DNA of 64,000 nt from Oxynema aestuarii AP17. GTDB lineage: Bacteria > Cyanobacteriota > Cyanobacteriia > Cyanobacteriales > Laspinemataceae. Positions within the stretch are counted from its first letter, which is position 1. The number at the start of each line of letters is the position of its first letter. Below are positions 27,527 to 37,205 of the stretch, piece by piece. The stretch spans positions 1,860,001 to 1,924,000 of the forward strand of contig NZ_CP051167.1 in NCBI RefSeq assembly GCF_012295525.1, given 5' to 3'. The position numbers and the translations under genes were made by a program. The notes under the pieces are model-generated. The model saw nothing but the letters and a program-made list of their open reading frames with translations. It did no database searches and was not told the origin of the DNA.

Positions 27527-27652
27527 ATGGATCTTGACTTACGTTTGCTGATTGTTTTGCTGCCCGTGTTAGCTGCGGGAGGTTGGGCGTTCTACAACGT
27601 CGGTAAAGTGGCGCTGCAACAACTGCAAAACTTTTTGAATAAAGAAGCCTAA
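27527..27652 (+). CDS. psbY: Photosystem II protein PsbY
   Basis: A 41-residue single-pass membrane protein: short acidic N-terminus MDLDLR, membrane helix [20 protein letters not shown], and a C-terminal [13 protein letters not shown] tail. This is the classic cyanobacterial PsbY layout. PsbY sits at the edge of photosystem II beside cytochrome b559 in the thylakoid membrane. The start ATG 27527 has a GGGGG box about 9 bases upstream. It is monocistronic, with a strong terminator about 170 bp downstream. Confidence 0.9.
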   Translation: MDLDLRLLIVLLPVLAAGGWAFYNVGKVALQQLQNFLNKEA

Positions 27653-27819
27653 ATTCCACAAACAAGCGTTGGCACGCACTCGGCACGCGGCGATCGGGTC
27701 GATCGTTCCCCACGTCTTGAAGGAACTCTCAGCCCGGTTGCGCGGTCTACCGAAGTAAGCAGCTAAGACTGCCCTTGTGCATTTGCAAACACTAAACCCA
27801 AACATATACACCCTATATA

Positions 27820-27853
27820 AAGCTTCTAGTCGTTGGCTGGGAGCTTTTTTTTT
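27820..27853 (+). terminator. Rho-independent terminator downstream of psbY
   Basis: AAGCTTCTAGTC pairs over 12 positions (some G-U) with GGCTGGGAGCTT around a 3-base loop, followed by a run of nine T's. Three copies of GGGAATTTTT come right after. Confidence 0.85.
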
Positions 27854-27923
27854 GGGAATTTTTGGGAATTTTTGGGAACCGATCGGGAACGGAGATCGCC
27901 CTCAATCGCTCAAAATCTAAACT

Positions 27924-29471
27924 CTACCCGAGCGGTAAGGTAAAAAAGAACTGACTGCCTCGGGACAGTTCGCTTTCCACCCAAATTCTACCGCCGTGTT
28001 GGAGGACGATTTGGCGGCAAATGGCCAAGCCGAGACCGGATCCGCCATAGGCGCGCGAGTCGGAGGAGTCTACTTGCTGGAAGCGCTCGAAAATGGTTTC
28101 GAGTTTTTCTTTGGGAATCCCGCGACCGCGATCGCGGACTTGGAAAAGGATGTCGCGATCGCCGATCTCGGCGTCCAACCACACCGAACTCTCGGGGGGA
28201 GAAAACTTAATCGCATTGCTGAGTAAATTGGTCAATACCTGGATGGCGCGATCGCGATCGCAGTAAATCGGCGCCTTGGGAACCCGGACGAATAAGGAAA
28301 TTTGCCCTTTTTCGGCGAGGGGTTGGATCGATTCGACTGCTTGCGCGGCAATCTCGGAGGCGTCGCAGTGGTCGGGGTGCATGACGATTTTCCCCGAGGT
28401 CATCCCTTCAATATCGAGAATGTCGTTGAGTAACAACAACAGGCGATCGGTATTGTTCAGGGCAATTTCGAGCATTCGCCGTCCTTTCTGTGCTTCGGTG
28501 GCGACTATCCCACTGGCGAGTAGACCCAAGGCGCCGCGAATCGCCGCAACGGGGGTACGCAGTTCGTGGCTGACCATCGAGAGCAATTCGTCTTTCATGC
28601 GCTCGATTTCCTGACGTTCGGTAATGTCTTTGAAGGTGACCACCGCACCGACAATCTGCCCATTTTGCCGGATCGGGGCGCTGACGTATTCGACGGGAAA
28701 GGGTTTGCCGTTGGGACGGAGGAACCAGGCGTTGGTGACGTACTGGACGCTACCTTCGGCGATCGTCGTGGCGATCGGGGCTTCGGGTTGGCACGGATCC
28801 CCCGAGGGGTGGTCGGGGGCAGCAAACAGGCTCGCGATCGGCATCCCGATCGCGTGGGATGTATGGGTTTGCAGCACGATCGCCGCCGCCGGATTGAGAT
28901 AGGTAATTTTAAGATCGGCATCGAGTCCGCAAATCCCTTCCCCGGCGGAATTGAGAATCAGTTCGTTTTGCAGGCGCAGCCGTTCTACGGCTTGTTCGGC
29001 TTGTTTGTAGTCGTTTAAGTCCTGGAGAATACTCAGGGCGTACAGATCGGCGCGATCGGCCATTTGGTGGAGGCGATCGCGAATCGAGCCGAGTTCGCGA
29101 CGGTCGTTGACCGGGGATCGCGGTGCGGGAATTTGCGAATTCGGCCAGGTGGGCAGGTCGTTACACGGACACGCATGGGGAGGCATTCCTCGACTGCGTA
29201 AGGGGATGGGCATCGTACAACGCGAACACTCTACAATATCCCACTCGGGACTGAGAAGGTCGGAGATCGTTTCGTCGGTTCCTTCTAAATAACAATCGCC
29301 AAATTCAGGGGTTCCCACTGCTTGCCATAAGGATTCAAAATCGCTGCTGTAGCGATCGCCTTCGATCGTTGGCTGGGGTCGTTCCGCGATTTCTCCATTA
29401 CAAACAAAAACTTTCTTGCCCAATTGCAACCAATAAGCAAGATATTGTCTTACTTTTAACTGGGAGGCCAT
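27924..29471 (-). CDS. PAS-domain sensor histidine kinase with cyanobacterial N-terminal module
   Basis: 515 residues, soluble. Residues 1-140 form a module (KVRQYLAYWLQLGKKV, YLEGTDETI, CSRCTMPIP, CPCNDLPTWPN) that I know from many cyanobacterial kinases; the Cys-rich part could bind a metal. A short coiled coil precedes a PAS/PAC domain (about 165-290, GICGLDADLKITYLNPAA). HisKA carries the H box VSHELRTPVAAI at about 300. HATPase shows NAIKF, DRGRGIP, GSGLGLAICRQIV and FFFTLP. Substrate response regulator unknown; none lies next to it. The start is ATG 29471; no strong ribosome-binding site. Confidence 0.9.
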   Translation of the reverse strand: MASQLKVRQYLAYWLQLGKKVFVCNGEIAERPQPTIEGDRYSSDFESLWQAVGTPEFGDCYLEGTDETISDLLSPEWDIVECSRCTMPIPLRSRGMPPHACPCNDLPTWPNSQIPAPRSPVNDRRELGSIRDRLHQMADRADLYALSILQDLNDYKQAEQAVERLRLQNELILNSAGEGICGLDADLKITYLNPAAAIVLQTHTSHAIGMPIASLFAAPDHPSGDPCQPEAPIATTIAEGSVQYVTNAWFLRPNGKPFPVEYVSAPIRQNGQIVGAVVTFKDITERQEIERMKDELLSMVSHELRTPVAAIRGALGLLASGIVATEAQKGRRMLEIALNNTDRLLLLLNDILDIEGMTSGKIVMHPDHCDASEIAAQAVESIQPLAEKGQISLFVRVPKAPIYCDRDRAIQVLTNLLSNAIKFSPPESSVWLDAEIGDRDILFQVRDRGRGIPKEKLETIFERFQQVDSSDSRAYGGSGLGLAICRQIVLQHGGRIWVESELSRGSQFFFTLPLG

Positions 29472-29813
29472 GAATGACTGTCAACCGTATTTTTAAAAAA
29501 CAATTAATGATTTGATTTTAAGCTATTTGTCTGTAATTATACCCTGACTTCGGTAAAAACACCCTAAAAAAAGGCTTAAAATCGATCGCTATTCCCCTGC
29601 GATCGCGTCGTGTAAAGGGACGCATCGTTGCAATTGAACGGGATCGAAGGGCGATCGATTCTCTCACCTGATTACTGACAGTAGTATCCTTTGGATCTGG
29701 AGCCAAGATCGGGGGGGATCGTTAATTTTTGCCCGATCGAGATGTAGAAAGAAAGCGCTGCGATCGCGCGACCTTAACCCCCGTCTGCTATCCCGTTTTC
29801 CCTCAGTGACGGC

Positions 29814-29915
29814 GGCGGGACTTCCCCAAGCTCAAGGGGATAGGAGGACGGGGATCGTCGTTTTGAGAGGGACGACGGTCAAACCGAGGGGTTGACCCAC
29901 GGTTAAAGTCCCGCC
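29814..29915. repeat. Nested palindromic element in the GNAT-kinase spacer
   Basis: The outer arms GGCGGGACTT (29814-29823) and AAGTCCCGCC (29906-29915) are perfectly inverted. Inside are CGTCGT/ACGACG and AACCG...CGGTT hairpins. It lies in the ~520-bp gap 29472-29989, which holds no gene that I can support. Confidence 0.6.
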
Positions 29916-29989
29916 AACTTTTACCCTATTTTCCCTGTCCGTCGCGGGTGAGTCGAACGGCGATCGCTGTGGGGAGAAATGTCGATCGT

Positions 29990-30502
29990 TCACGGGTGCG
30001 ATCGCGAGTTTGAGAGACTTAACTCCTGTAAAGATTGTCCGGTCACCCGACAAATTCGCCAATCGGGAAGCAGATCGGCACCGAGATGCTGGTAAAAGGC
30101 GATCGCGGGTTCGTTCCAATCCAATACGGACCATTCCAACCGACCGCAACCGCGCGCGATCGCCGTTTGTGCGAGATAGCTTATCAAAGATTTGCCGATG
30201 CCCCGACTGCGATATTCGGGCAGAACAAATAAGTCTTCTAAATAGATTCCCGGTTTGGTTAAAAACGTAGAATAATTGTAGAAAAATAGAGCAAATCCGA
30301 CTAAATGGGTTCCGACTTCGGCGACGATCGCTTCCGCATAAGGGCGATCGCCGAATAAATGAGCTTTCAAGGTTTCGGGATTGCCTCGCACTTGATGGGA
30401 AAGCCGTTCGTAAGCGGCTAATGCTCGAATTAACTCAAAAATTGCATCGGCGTCGTCTTCGATGGCGGGACGGATAACAAAAGATAACTCAGTTTCGGAC
30501 AT
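29990..30502 (-). CDS. GNAT N-acetyltransferase, diamine acetyltransferase-like
   Basis: 170 residues. It follows the SSAT-like GNAT pattern: N-terminal IRPAIEDDADAIFELIRALA, a GFALFFYNYSTFLTKPGIYLEDLFV strand pair (split here for reading), motif A PEYRSRGIGKSL binding acetyl-CoA, and motif B GCGRLEWSVLDWNEPAIAFY. Enzymes of this pattern acetylate small amines such as polyamines or thialysine. The exact substrate is not determined here. The gene is divergent from priA, with about 140 bp between starts. Confidence 0.85.
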   Translation of the reverse strand: MSETELSFVIRPAIEDDADAIFELIRALAAYERLSHQVRGNPETLKAHLFGDRPYAEAIVAEVGTHLVGFALFFYNYSTFLTKPGIYLEDLFVLPEYRSRGIGKSLISYLAQTAIARGCGRLEWSVLDWNEPAIAFYQHLGADLLPDWRICRVTGQSLQELSLSNSRSHP

Positions 30503-30641
30503 AAATCTTGGGAATTTGGGGGCGATTGCACGAGAGGCTTTCTATCTTAGAGTATTCTTGCAAGATTTTAGACGGACGGTCTCCCCCGTCGCCGCCGAAA
30601 AGAAGCGGTACAATCGAAAGGCCGATCGACAGTTAACGCCG

Positions 30642-33218
30642 ATGCCCTTTTCCCCCGAGACTTGCGATTTGTCCGTGGTTTCCCTCGCCGTCGCCGAACC
30701 CGGTGGCGCCTACGAGTGGCGCGGGGGCGATCGCCCGTCCCAGTGGGTGGACGTGCTCGTGGACCTGCCCGGGGAAGACCGCAAATTGTGGACTTATGCG
30801 GTTCCGCCGGATTTGTCCGTGCGACCGGGAGATATTTTAAGCGTTCCTTTTGGTTCCCAACAGTTGGGAGCGATCGCCGTCGCTACAGGCGATCGCCCCC
30901 CGCAAGATCTCGATCCCGAAGCGGTCAAAGCGGTGGAAGATGTGGTCGTTTCCGGCTTTTTTCCAGCGTCTTATTGGGCGTTACTCGAACGGGTCGCCGC
31001 CTATTACTACACGCCCCTGATTCAAGTGATTAAAACGGCCCTCCCGCCGGGATTGCTGGGGAAATCCCAGCGCCGCATCCGCTTGAGTGGGGACATTCCC
31101 AAAGGTGCCGAGGTGTTTTGTACTCCCGCCGCCCGCCAAATTTTGGAACTCCTAGGCGAATCGAAAACGGGGGATTATTCCTGGATTTACCTGCGCCGCC
31201 AGGTTCCCAACGCGACCCGAGGTTTGCACGAACTCAGTAAAAAAGGATGGGTGGAAAGTTATTTGGAACCGCCCAAACCGCCTCGGGCGAAGTTGCAGAA
31301 AGCGGTGACGTTTGTCGGTGTCGAACCGGGGGTGGAGTTGACCGATCGCCAGCACGAAGTTTTAGAAGTGCTGCGGCGCCGTGGCGGCGAACTGTGGCTG
31401 ACGGAGTTACAGCAAATCTGTCACACCAGTTCCGGGCTCATTCAGACGTTGGAGAGTAAGGGATGCGTGGAAATTGACGAACGGGAAGTGTTGCGGACGG
31501 GCGATCGCCGTCGGCGGGAGCGCGATCGCCCCAAAGACTTGACAAATTACCAAGAATCTGCATTGACAACTTTAAACGATTTGCGAGGGTTCAATCGGGT
31601 GCTGCTGCATGGCGTCACTGGGTCGGGAAAAACGGAAGTCTATTTACAGGCGATCGCCCCGATCCTCGATCGCGGCGCGTCGGCGATCGTGCTGGTTCCC
31701 GAGATCGGACTGACGCCCCAACTGTGCGATCGCTTCCGCGCCCGTTTCGGCGATAAAGTGCTGGTGTATCACAGTGGTTTATCCGACGGCGAACGTTACG
31801 ATAGCTGGCGGCAAATGCTTGCAGGTTCACCGCAAATTGTCATCGGCACGCGATCGGCGATCTTCGCGCCTTTACCCAAACTCGGGGCGATCGTCCTCGA
31901 CGAAGAATATGACGACAGTTACAAGCAAGACCGTCCCTCGCCGACCTACCACGCCCGAACCGTCGCCGAGTGGCGCGCCGAACTCGCCGACTGTCCCCTG
32001 ATTCTCGGTTCCGCCACCCCGTCGTTAGAAACTTGGGTGGACTACGCCCCCACGGAACCGGACCCGACCCGCGATCGCTACCGTCGCCGTCAAGCTACGG
32101 TTTCCCCCGCCCCCACTCATTACCTCTCCCTCCCGGAACGGATTCACGGGCGCGCCTTACCCCCGGTGGAAGTGGTGGATATGCGGCAAGAATTTCGCAA
32201 AGGGAATAAATCAATTTTTAGCGAATCCTTGCAAGCGGGACTCAACCAGCTTGTCGAAACCGGACAACAGGGGATTTTGTTTATTCACCGCCGGGGACAT
32301 AGCAGTTTTGTGTCCTGTCGCAGTTGCGGTTACGTGATGGAATGTCCCCATTGCGACGTGTCCCTGTCTTACCACCACACTCACGAGGCGGCGGCGGAAC
32401 GCTTACGCTGTCACTATTGCGGTTACAGTCAAAGTCCGCTCGATCGCTGTCCCGATTGCCATTCCCCCTATTTCAAACATTTTGGCAGTGGCACGCAACG
32501 TGTCACCCAAGCCCTCGCCAAGCAGTTTCCCGAGTTGCGGGTCATCCGCTTCGACAGCGACACGACCCGAACCAAGGACGCCCATCGGATTTTGTTAACC
32601 CGATTTGCGAATAAAGAGGCGGATTTGTTGGTGGGGACGCAAATGCTCACCAAAGGGTTGGATATCCCGCAAGTGACGTTAGTGGGGGTGGTGGCGGCGG
32701 ATGGGTTGTTGAATTTGTGCGACTATCGGGCCGCAGAACGGGCATTCCAGACCCTCACTCAGGTGGTGGGTCGGGCGGGTCGCGGCGGCGATCGCGGACG
32801 GGCGGTGATTCAAACCTACAACCCGGATCATCCGGCGATCGAAGCGGTTCGCCGCCAGCAGTACGAGCAATTTATACAAGCGGAGTTGGAAACTCGCGAG
32901 GCGCTGCATTACCCACCTTACGGACGTTTGATTTTATTAAAAGTTTCGGGAATGGACGAAGCGACGGTGTGCGAGACGATCGCCGAACTCGCCCACATGC
33001 TACAACCGGAACCGGGGTGGGAAGATATCGCCCACGAGGTTTTAGGTCCGTCCCCCGCCCCGATCGCCCGGGTCTCGAATCGCTATCGCTGGCAGCTTTT
33101 GCTGAAGTTTCCGCCGTGGGTTCCGGTTCACTTACCCCGTCCCTTGGAGGAGTTGCGATCGCGCTGCCCCCATACAGTGAGGTTGGCGATCGATGTCGAT
33201 CCGTTGAACTTGGGATAA
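30642..33218 (+). CDS. priA: Primosomal protein N' (replication restart helicase PriA)
   Basis: 858 residues from ATG 30642. The in-frame extension to 30462 would run into the opposite-strand GNAT gene's start and has no PriA-like sequence. The N-terminal DNA-binding domain (WVDVLVDLPGEDRKLWTYAVP) is followed by a winged helix, then the helicase core: Walker A GVTGSGKTEVYL (GKT at 329-331), DEEYDDSYKQ, GSATPSLETW. A zinc-binding insertion with paired Cys motifs (CRSCG, CPHC, CHYCG, CPDC) and motifs V/VI (GTQMLTKG, QVVGRAGRG) follow. PriA recognises stalled forks and reloads the DnaB helicase. Confidence 0.95.
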   Translation: MPFSPETCDLSVVSLAVAEPGGAYEWRGGDRPSQWVDVLVDLPGEDRKLWTYAVPPDLSVRPGDILSVPFGSQQLGAIAVATGDRPPQDLDPEAVKAVEDVVVSGFFPASYWALLERVAAYYYTPLIQVIKTALPPGLLGKSQRRIRLSGDIPKGAEVFCTPAARQILELLGESKTGDYSWIYLRRQVPNATRGLHELSKKGWVESYLEPPKPPRAKLQKAVTFVGVEPGVELTDRQHEVLEVLRRRGGELWLTELQQICHTSSGLIQTLESKGCVEIDEREVLRTGDRRRRERDRPKDLTNYQESALTTLNDLRGFNRVLLHGVTGSGKTEVYLQAIAPILDRGASAIVLVPEIGLTPQLCDRFRARFGDKVLVYHSGLSDGERYDSWRQMLAGSPQIVIGTRSAIFAPLPKLGAIVLDEEYDDSYKQDRPSPTYHARTVAEWRAELADCPLILGSATPSLETWVDYAPTEPDPTRDRYRRRQATVSPAPTHYLSLPERIHGRALPPVEVVDMRQEFRKGNKSIFSESLQAGLNQLVETGQQGILFIHRRGHSSFVSCRSCGYVMECPHCDVSLSYHHTHEAAAERLRCHYCGYSQSPLDRCPDCHSPYFKHFGSGTQRVTQALAKQFPELRVIRFDSDTTRTKDAHRILLTRFANKEADLLVGTQMLTKGLDIPQVTLVGVVAADGLLNLCDYRAAERAFQTLTQVVGRAGRGGDRGRAVIQTYNPDHPAIEAVRRQQYEQFIQAELETREALHYPPYGRLILLKVSGMDEATVCETIAELAHMLQPEPGWEDIAHEVLGPSPAPIARVSNRYRWQLLLKFPPWVPVHLPRPLEELRSRCPHTVRLAIDVDPLNLG

Positions 33219-33250
33219 TTCCAATTTGTGCTAAATCTACAACATTGGAT

Positions 33251-33925
33251 TTACAAAGTATCGGGATCGATCCCCATTTCCCGGAGGCGATCGGCGAGTA
33301 ATTGCGCCCGTTCTTCCGCCTGTTGCGCCCGTTCCTGAGTTTCTTTCAGCAATCGATCCAGTTCCAACGTCGTCAAAAAGCGATCGCCGTCCGGTCGATC
33401 GATTTGTAACTCTTCCTGAGACAGATCGAAACGAATTCCCAAACGGGGACTGACCCAACCATCGATCGCGTCAATGGGACTGAGAACCCCTTCCCGACGT
33501 TGAAATCCCATAAAATCGAGGGTTTGCGGGTCGTAAGCATAATATTCCTCGACGCCGTGGCGATCGTAAAACTGGAATTTGCGGGTAATGTCCGAGGGTC
33601 GATTTCCCGGCGACCAGATCTCGAACACCACTTGTGGGGCGATGTTGTCTTCTTCCCACTGTTTGTACGACCCCCGATATCCCTTCGGTCGTCCAAAAAT
33701 TACCATTGCATCGGGCGCCTGGCGGATCGTCGGCGACCCTTCCACTGGATACCAGAGTAGGTCTCCGGCGATAAATACGTCTTCGTCGTCGGCGAATAGG
33801 CGTTCTAGGTTTTCTTTAATCCAGACGATCAGTTCGAACTGTTTCGTATTTTCCGCCATCGGTTGACCGTCACTGTCCGGATAAACGATCTGTTCTTGCT
33901 TGGGCGATCGCACGTCGATGACCAT
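33251..33925 (-). CDS. Uma2-family (DUF820) PD-(D/E)XK nuclease, copy 1
   Basis: 224 residues. The core shows the Uma2 pattern: PDAMVIFG, VVFEIWSPGNR, RKFQFYDRHGVEEYYAYDP, with the Asp, Glu and Lys of a PD-(D/E)XK nuclease site. A heptad-like ERAQQAEERAQ tail ends in REMGIDPDTL. Uma2 proteins abound in cyanobacteria and are predicted endonucleases of unknown target. The start ATG 33925 has GGGGAGAA 7 bases upstream. It is the last of three tandem copies on this strand. It has the shortest tail and differs from copies 2 and 3 at KQEQ versus KQEE. Confidence 0.9.
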   Translation of the reverse strand: MVIDVRSPKQEQIVYPDSDGQPMAENTKQFELIVWIKENLERLFADDEDVFIAGDLLWYPVEGSPTIRQAPDAMVIFGRPKGYRGSYKQWEEDNIAPQVVFEIWSPGNRPSDITRKFQFYDRHGVEEYYAYDPQTLDFMGFQRREGVLSPIDAIDGWVSPRLGIRFDLSQEELQIDRPDGDRFLTTLELDRLLKETQERAQQAEERAQLLADRLREMGIDPDTL

Positions 33926-34026
33926 CGTTGTTTCTCCCCAGCGAGTTCTATCTATTTTGACTGAATTTTGACTGAATTTTGATTAAATTTCGAGTCGATT
34001 TATTCATTGTAGCGATCGCCGCTTCC

Positions 34027-34764
34027 CTAGAGACGATCCGGGTCGATTCCCATGTCGCGCAATCGTTGTTCTAAGGCGCGCGATCGTTGTCGTTCCCGTT
34101 CCAGTTCGGTTTCTGCGATTTGTGCTCTTTCGTCAGATTGTTGTGCTCTTTCTTCCGCCTGTTGCGCCCGTTCCTCCGCTTGTTGACGCAATCGATCCAG
34201 TTCCAACGTCGTCAAAAAGCGATCGCCGTCCGGTCGATCGATTTGTAACTCTTCCTGAGACAGATCGAAACGAATTCCCAAACGGGGACTGACCCAACCA
34301 TCGATCTCGTCAATGGGACTGAGAACCCCTTCCCGACGTTGAAATCCCATAAAATCGAGGGTTTGCGGGTCGTAAGCATAATATTCCTCGACGCCGTGGC
34401 GATCGTAAAACTGGAATTTGCGGGTAATGTCCGAGGGTCGATTTCCCGGCGACCAGATCTCGAACACCACTTGTGGGGCGATGTTGTCTTCTTCCCACTG
34501 TTTGTACGACCCCCGATATCCCTTCGGTCGTCCAAAAATTACCATTGCATCGGGCGCCTGGCGGATCGTCGGCGACCCTTCCACTGGATACCAGAGTAGG
34601 TCTCCGGCGATAAATACGTCTTCGTCGTCGGCGAATAGGCGTTCTAGGTTTTCTTTAATCCAGACGATCAGTTCAAACTGTTTCGTATTTTCCGCCATCG
34701 GTTGACCGTCACTGTCCGGATAAACGATCTCTTCTTGCTTGGGCGATCGCACGTCGATGACCAT
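34027..34764 (-). CDS. Uma2-family nuclease, copy 2
   Basis: 245 residues, nearly identical to its neighbours over the nuclease core (one visible change: SPIDEIDGW where the others have SPIDAIDGW). The C-terminal tail is the longest: RQQAEERAQQAEERAQQSDERAQ, then ETELERERQRSRALEQRL and DMGIDPDRL, a long charged helix likely forming a coiled coil. The ~100-bp spacer and the ribosome-binding site are the same as for copy 1. Confidence 0.9.
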   Translation of the reverse strand: MVIDVRSPKQEEIVYPDSDGQPMAENTKQFELIVWIKENLERLFADDEDVFIAGDLLWYPVEGSPTIRQAPDAMVIFGRPKGYRGSYKQWEEDNIAPQVVFEIWSPGNRPSDITRKFQFYDRHGVEEYYAYDPQTLDFMGFQRREGVLSPIDEIDGWVSPRLGIRFDLSQEELQIDRPDGDRFLTTLELDRLRQQAEERAQQAEERAQQSDERAQIAETELERERQRSRALEQRLRDMGIDPDRL

Positions 34765-34865
34765 CGTTGTTTCTCCCCAGCGAGTTCTATCTATTTTGAC
34801 TGAATTTTGACTGAATTTTGATTAAATTTCGAGTCGATTTATTCATTGTAGCGATCGCCGCTTCC

Positions 34866-35582
34866 CTAGAGACGATCCGGGTCGATTCCCATGTCGCGCA
34901 ATCGTTGTTCTAAGGCGCGCGATCGTTGTCGTTCCCGTTCCAGTTCGGTTTCTGCGATTTGTGCTCTTTCGTCAGATTGTTGCGCCCGTTCCTGAGTTTC
35001 TTTCAGCAATCGATCCAGTTCCAACGTCGTCAAAAAGCGATCGCCGTCCGGTCGATCGATTTGTAACTCTTCCTGAGACAGATCGAAACGAATTCCCAAA
35101 CGGGGACTGACCCAACCGTCGATCGCGTCAATGGGACTGAGAACCCCTTCCCGACGTTGAAATCCCATAAAATCGAGGGTTTGCGGGTCGTAAGCATAAT
35201 ATTCCTCGACGCCGTGGCGATCGTAAAACTGGAATTTGCGGGTAATGTCCGAGGGTCGATTTCCCGGCGACCAGATCTCGAACACCACTTGTGGGGCGAT
35301 GTTGTCTTCTTCCCACTGTTTGTACGACCCCCGATATCCCTTCGGTCGTCCAAAAATTACCATTGCATCGGGCGCCTGGCGGATCGTCGGCGACCCTTCC
35401 ACTGGATACCAGAGTAGGTCTCCGGCGATAAATACGTCTTCGTCGTCGGCGAATAGGCGTTCTAGGTTTTCTTTAATCCAGACGATCAGTTCAAACTGTT
35501 TCGTATTTTCCGCCATCGGTTGACCGTCACTGTCCGGATAAACGATCTCTTCTTGCTTGGGCGATCGCACGTCGATGACCAT
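34866..35582 (-). CDS. Uma2-family nuclease, copy 3
   Basis: 238 residues from ATG 35582; a TTG at 35603 is in frame but would precede the ribosome-binding site shared by all copies. Its core equals the others. Its tail joins the LLKETQERAQQ start of copy 1 to the SDERAQIAETELERERQ end of copy 2, so it is a mosaic. It is the first gene of the array on this strand. Its upstream sequence differs from that shared by copies 1 and 2, marking the edge of the duplicated unit. Confidence 0.9.
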   Translation of the reverse strand: MVIDVRSPKQEEIVYPDSDGQPMAENTKQFELIVWIKENLERLFADDEDVFIAGDLLWYPVEGSPTIRQAPDAMVIFGRPKGYRGSYKQWEEDNIAPQVVFEIWSPGNRPSDITRKFQFYDRHGVEEYYAYDPQTLDFMGFQRREGVLSPIDAIDGWVSPRLGIRFDLSQEELQIDRPDGDRFLTTLELDRLLKETQERAQQSDERAQIAETELERERQRSRALEQRLRDMGIDPDRL

Positions 35583-35644
35583 CGTTGTTTCTCCCCAGCG
35601 CAACTGTTTTTTTATTTTAGCGATTGAGGGCGATCGCCGCTTCC

Positions 35645-36193
35645 CTAACTCGGCAAACTTTTAACGACTTCCAACAGTTTCTCTACATCCGCATTGGGGT
35701 CTAAAAATGAGAATAAATGCTTGAATCTCAGCTTTCCTTCTTTATCTAAAATAAACTGCGCCGGAAGGGGTGCGCCTAACGCCTGTCCGGTCCAGTAGGC
35801 GCGGAAAATCCGGCAACTCGGATCGCTTAACAAGGGCATTTTTAAACCCAAATCGCGCACGACGATTTTACTTTGGCGATCGTCGGTACTGGTAATCATT
35901 AAAACTTCTGCCCCGGCTTCGACAAATTGTTCGTAAGCTTCGTTGAGGGCTTTAATATGGGGAAAACACAGGGGACAATATTGTTTTTCTGTAAAAATGC
36001 GGGTGAAGGCGAGAACTACAGCTTTTTCGCCCCGATAATCGGAGAGTTTAATTGCGCCTTCTCCGTTGATATTGGGCAGTTGAAAATTAGGGGTGCCGAC
36101 GTCGGAATAGAGTTTATTGGTGGCGGGAATCGGAAAGAAGTTTTTAAAAAAGCGTTCGTTGAATAAGCCGCGAAAATCGGTGGAAGTCAACAT
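35645..36193 (-). CDS. Peroxiredoxin-like (AhpC/TSA, redoxin) protein
   Basis: 182 residues with a thioredoxin fold: [20 protein letters not shown], then AVVLAFTRIFTEKQYCPLCFPH, where the CPLC pair occupies the active-site position. Such CxxC redoxins reduce peroxides or act as thiol oxidoreductases. This one is not a canonical 2-Cys peroxiredoxin because the PxxxTxxC motif is replaced. AAGGAGAAG lies 7 bases before ATG 36193. It lies 150 bp downstream of the classical 2-Cys peroxiredoxin gene on the same strand, with a terminator between them. Confidence 0.85.
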   Translation of the reverse strand: MLTSTDFRGLFNERFFKNFFPIPATNKLYSDVGTPNFQLPNINGEGAIKLSDYRGEKAVVLAFTRIFTEKQYCPLCFPHIKALNEAYEQFVEAGAEVLMITSTDDRQSKIVVRDLGLKMPLLSDPSCRIFRAYWTGQALGAPLPAQFILDKEGKLRFKHLFSFLDPNADVEKLLEVVKSLPS

Positions 36194-36265
36194 TATCGAT
36201 CTTCTCCTTATCTTCGTTTATATAGGATAGCCCACCCTAGTTGAGAGCGATCGCTCTAAAATGAG

Positions 36266-36299
36266 GAAAAATTCCGAGGGACAAAATGCCCTCGGAATT
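36266..36299 (-). terminator. Rho-independent terminator after the 2-Cys peroxiredoxin
   Basis: On the minus strand an 11-bp perfect stem (AATTCCGAGGG / CCCTCGGAATT, 36270-36299) with an 8-base loop is followed by TTTT. It sits 42 bp beyond the stop. Confidence 0.88.
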
Positions 36300-36340
36300 G
36301 ATTTGGTATCGGTCTGAAGCTAACAGAGACAATCGGAAAC

Positions 36341-36943
<603 letters not shown>

Positions 36944-37205
36944 ATGATTCTCCTGTAATAACGATTGAATGATGCGGACTTGCAGGTCAGCATCGAAAGG
37001 CCAAACCCACGATCGCCGCATTTTGTTTACGAACCTTAACAACTATATCATAATCATAACGATTTTGAGTAACGCGGAAAAGTTCTCAAAAAAAATGACG
37101 GACAGTGAATCAGGGAAAGGCGATCGGGTTCGATCCTACCATCGACCCGGACGGCGCGATCGCCCATCCAGGATCGGCGATCGCCCGTTGACGGCGGCGA
37201 GTGGA

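Larger units (their letters stand above)
33251..35582. repeat. Triplicated ~820-840-bp unit (Uma2 gene plus spacer)
   Basis: Start codons lie 839 and 818 bp apart. Cores and the two ~100-bp spacers (TTTTGACTGAATTTTGACTG region) are practically identical at base level, which indicates recent tandem amplification or gene conversion. Differences are concentrated in the 3' tails. Confidence 0.9.

Noticed and set aside
27653-27811. Antisense frames and possible small RNA between psbY and its terminator
   Set aside because: No known RNA motif seen; simplest reading is the psbY 3' UTR.
30462-30641. 60-residue N-terminal extension of PriA
   Set aside because: It overlaps the divergent GNAT start and spacer, and has no PriA-like sequence.
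36944-37042. 33-residue N-terminal extension of the 2-Cys peroxiredoxin
   Set aside because: The strong AGGAGA box sits directly before the inner ATG at 36943, and the extension has no family match.
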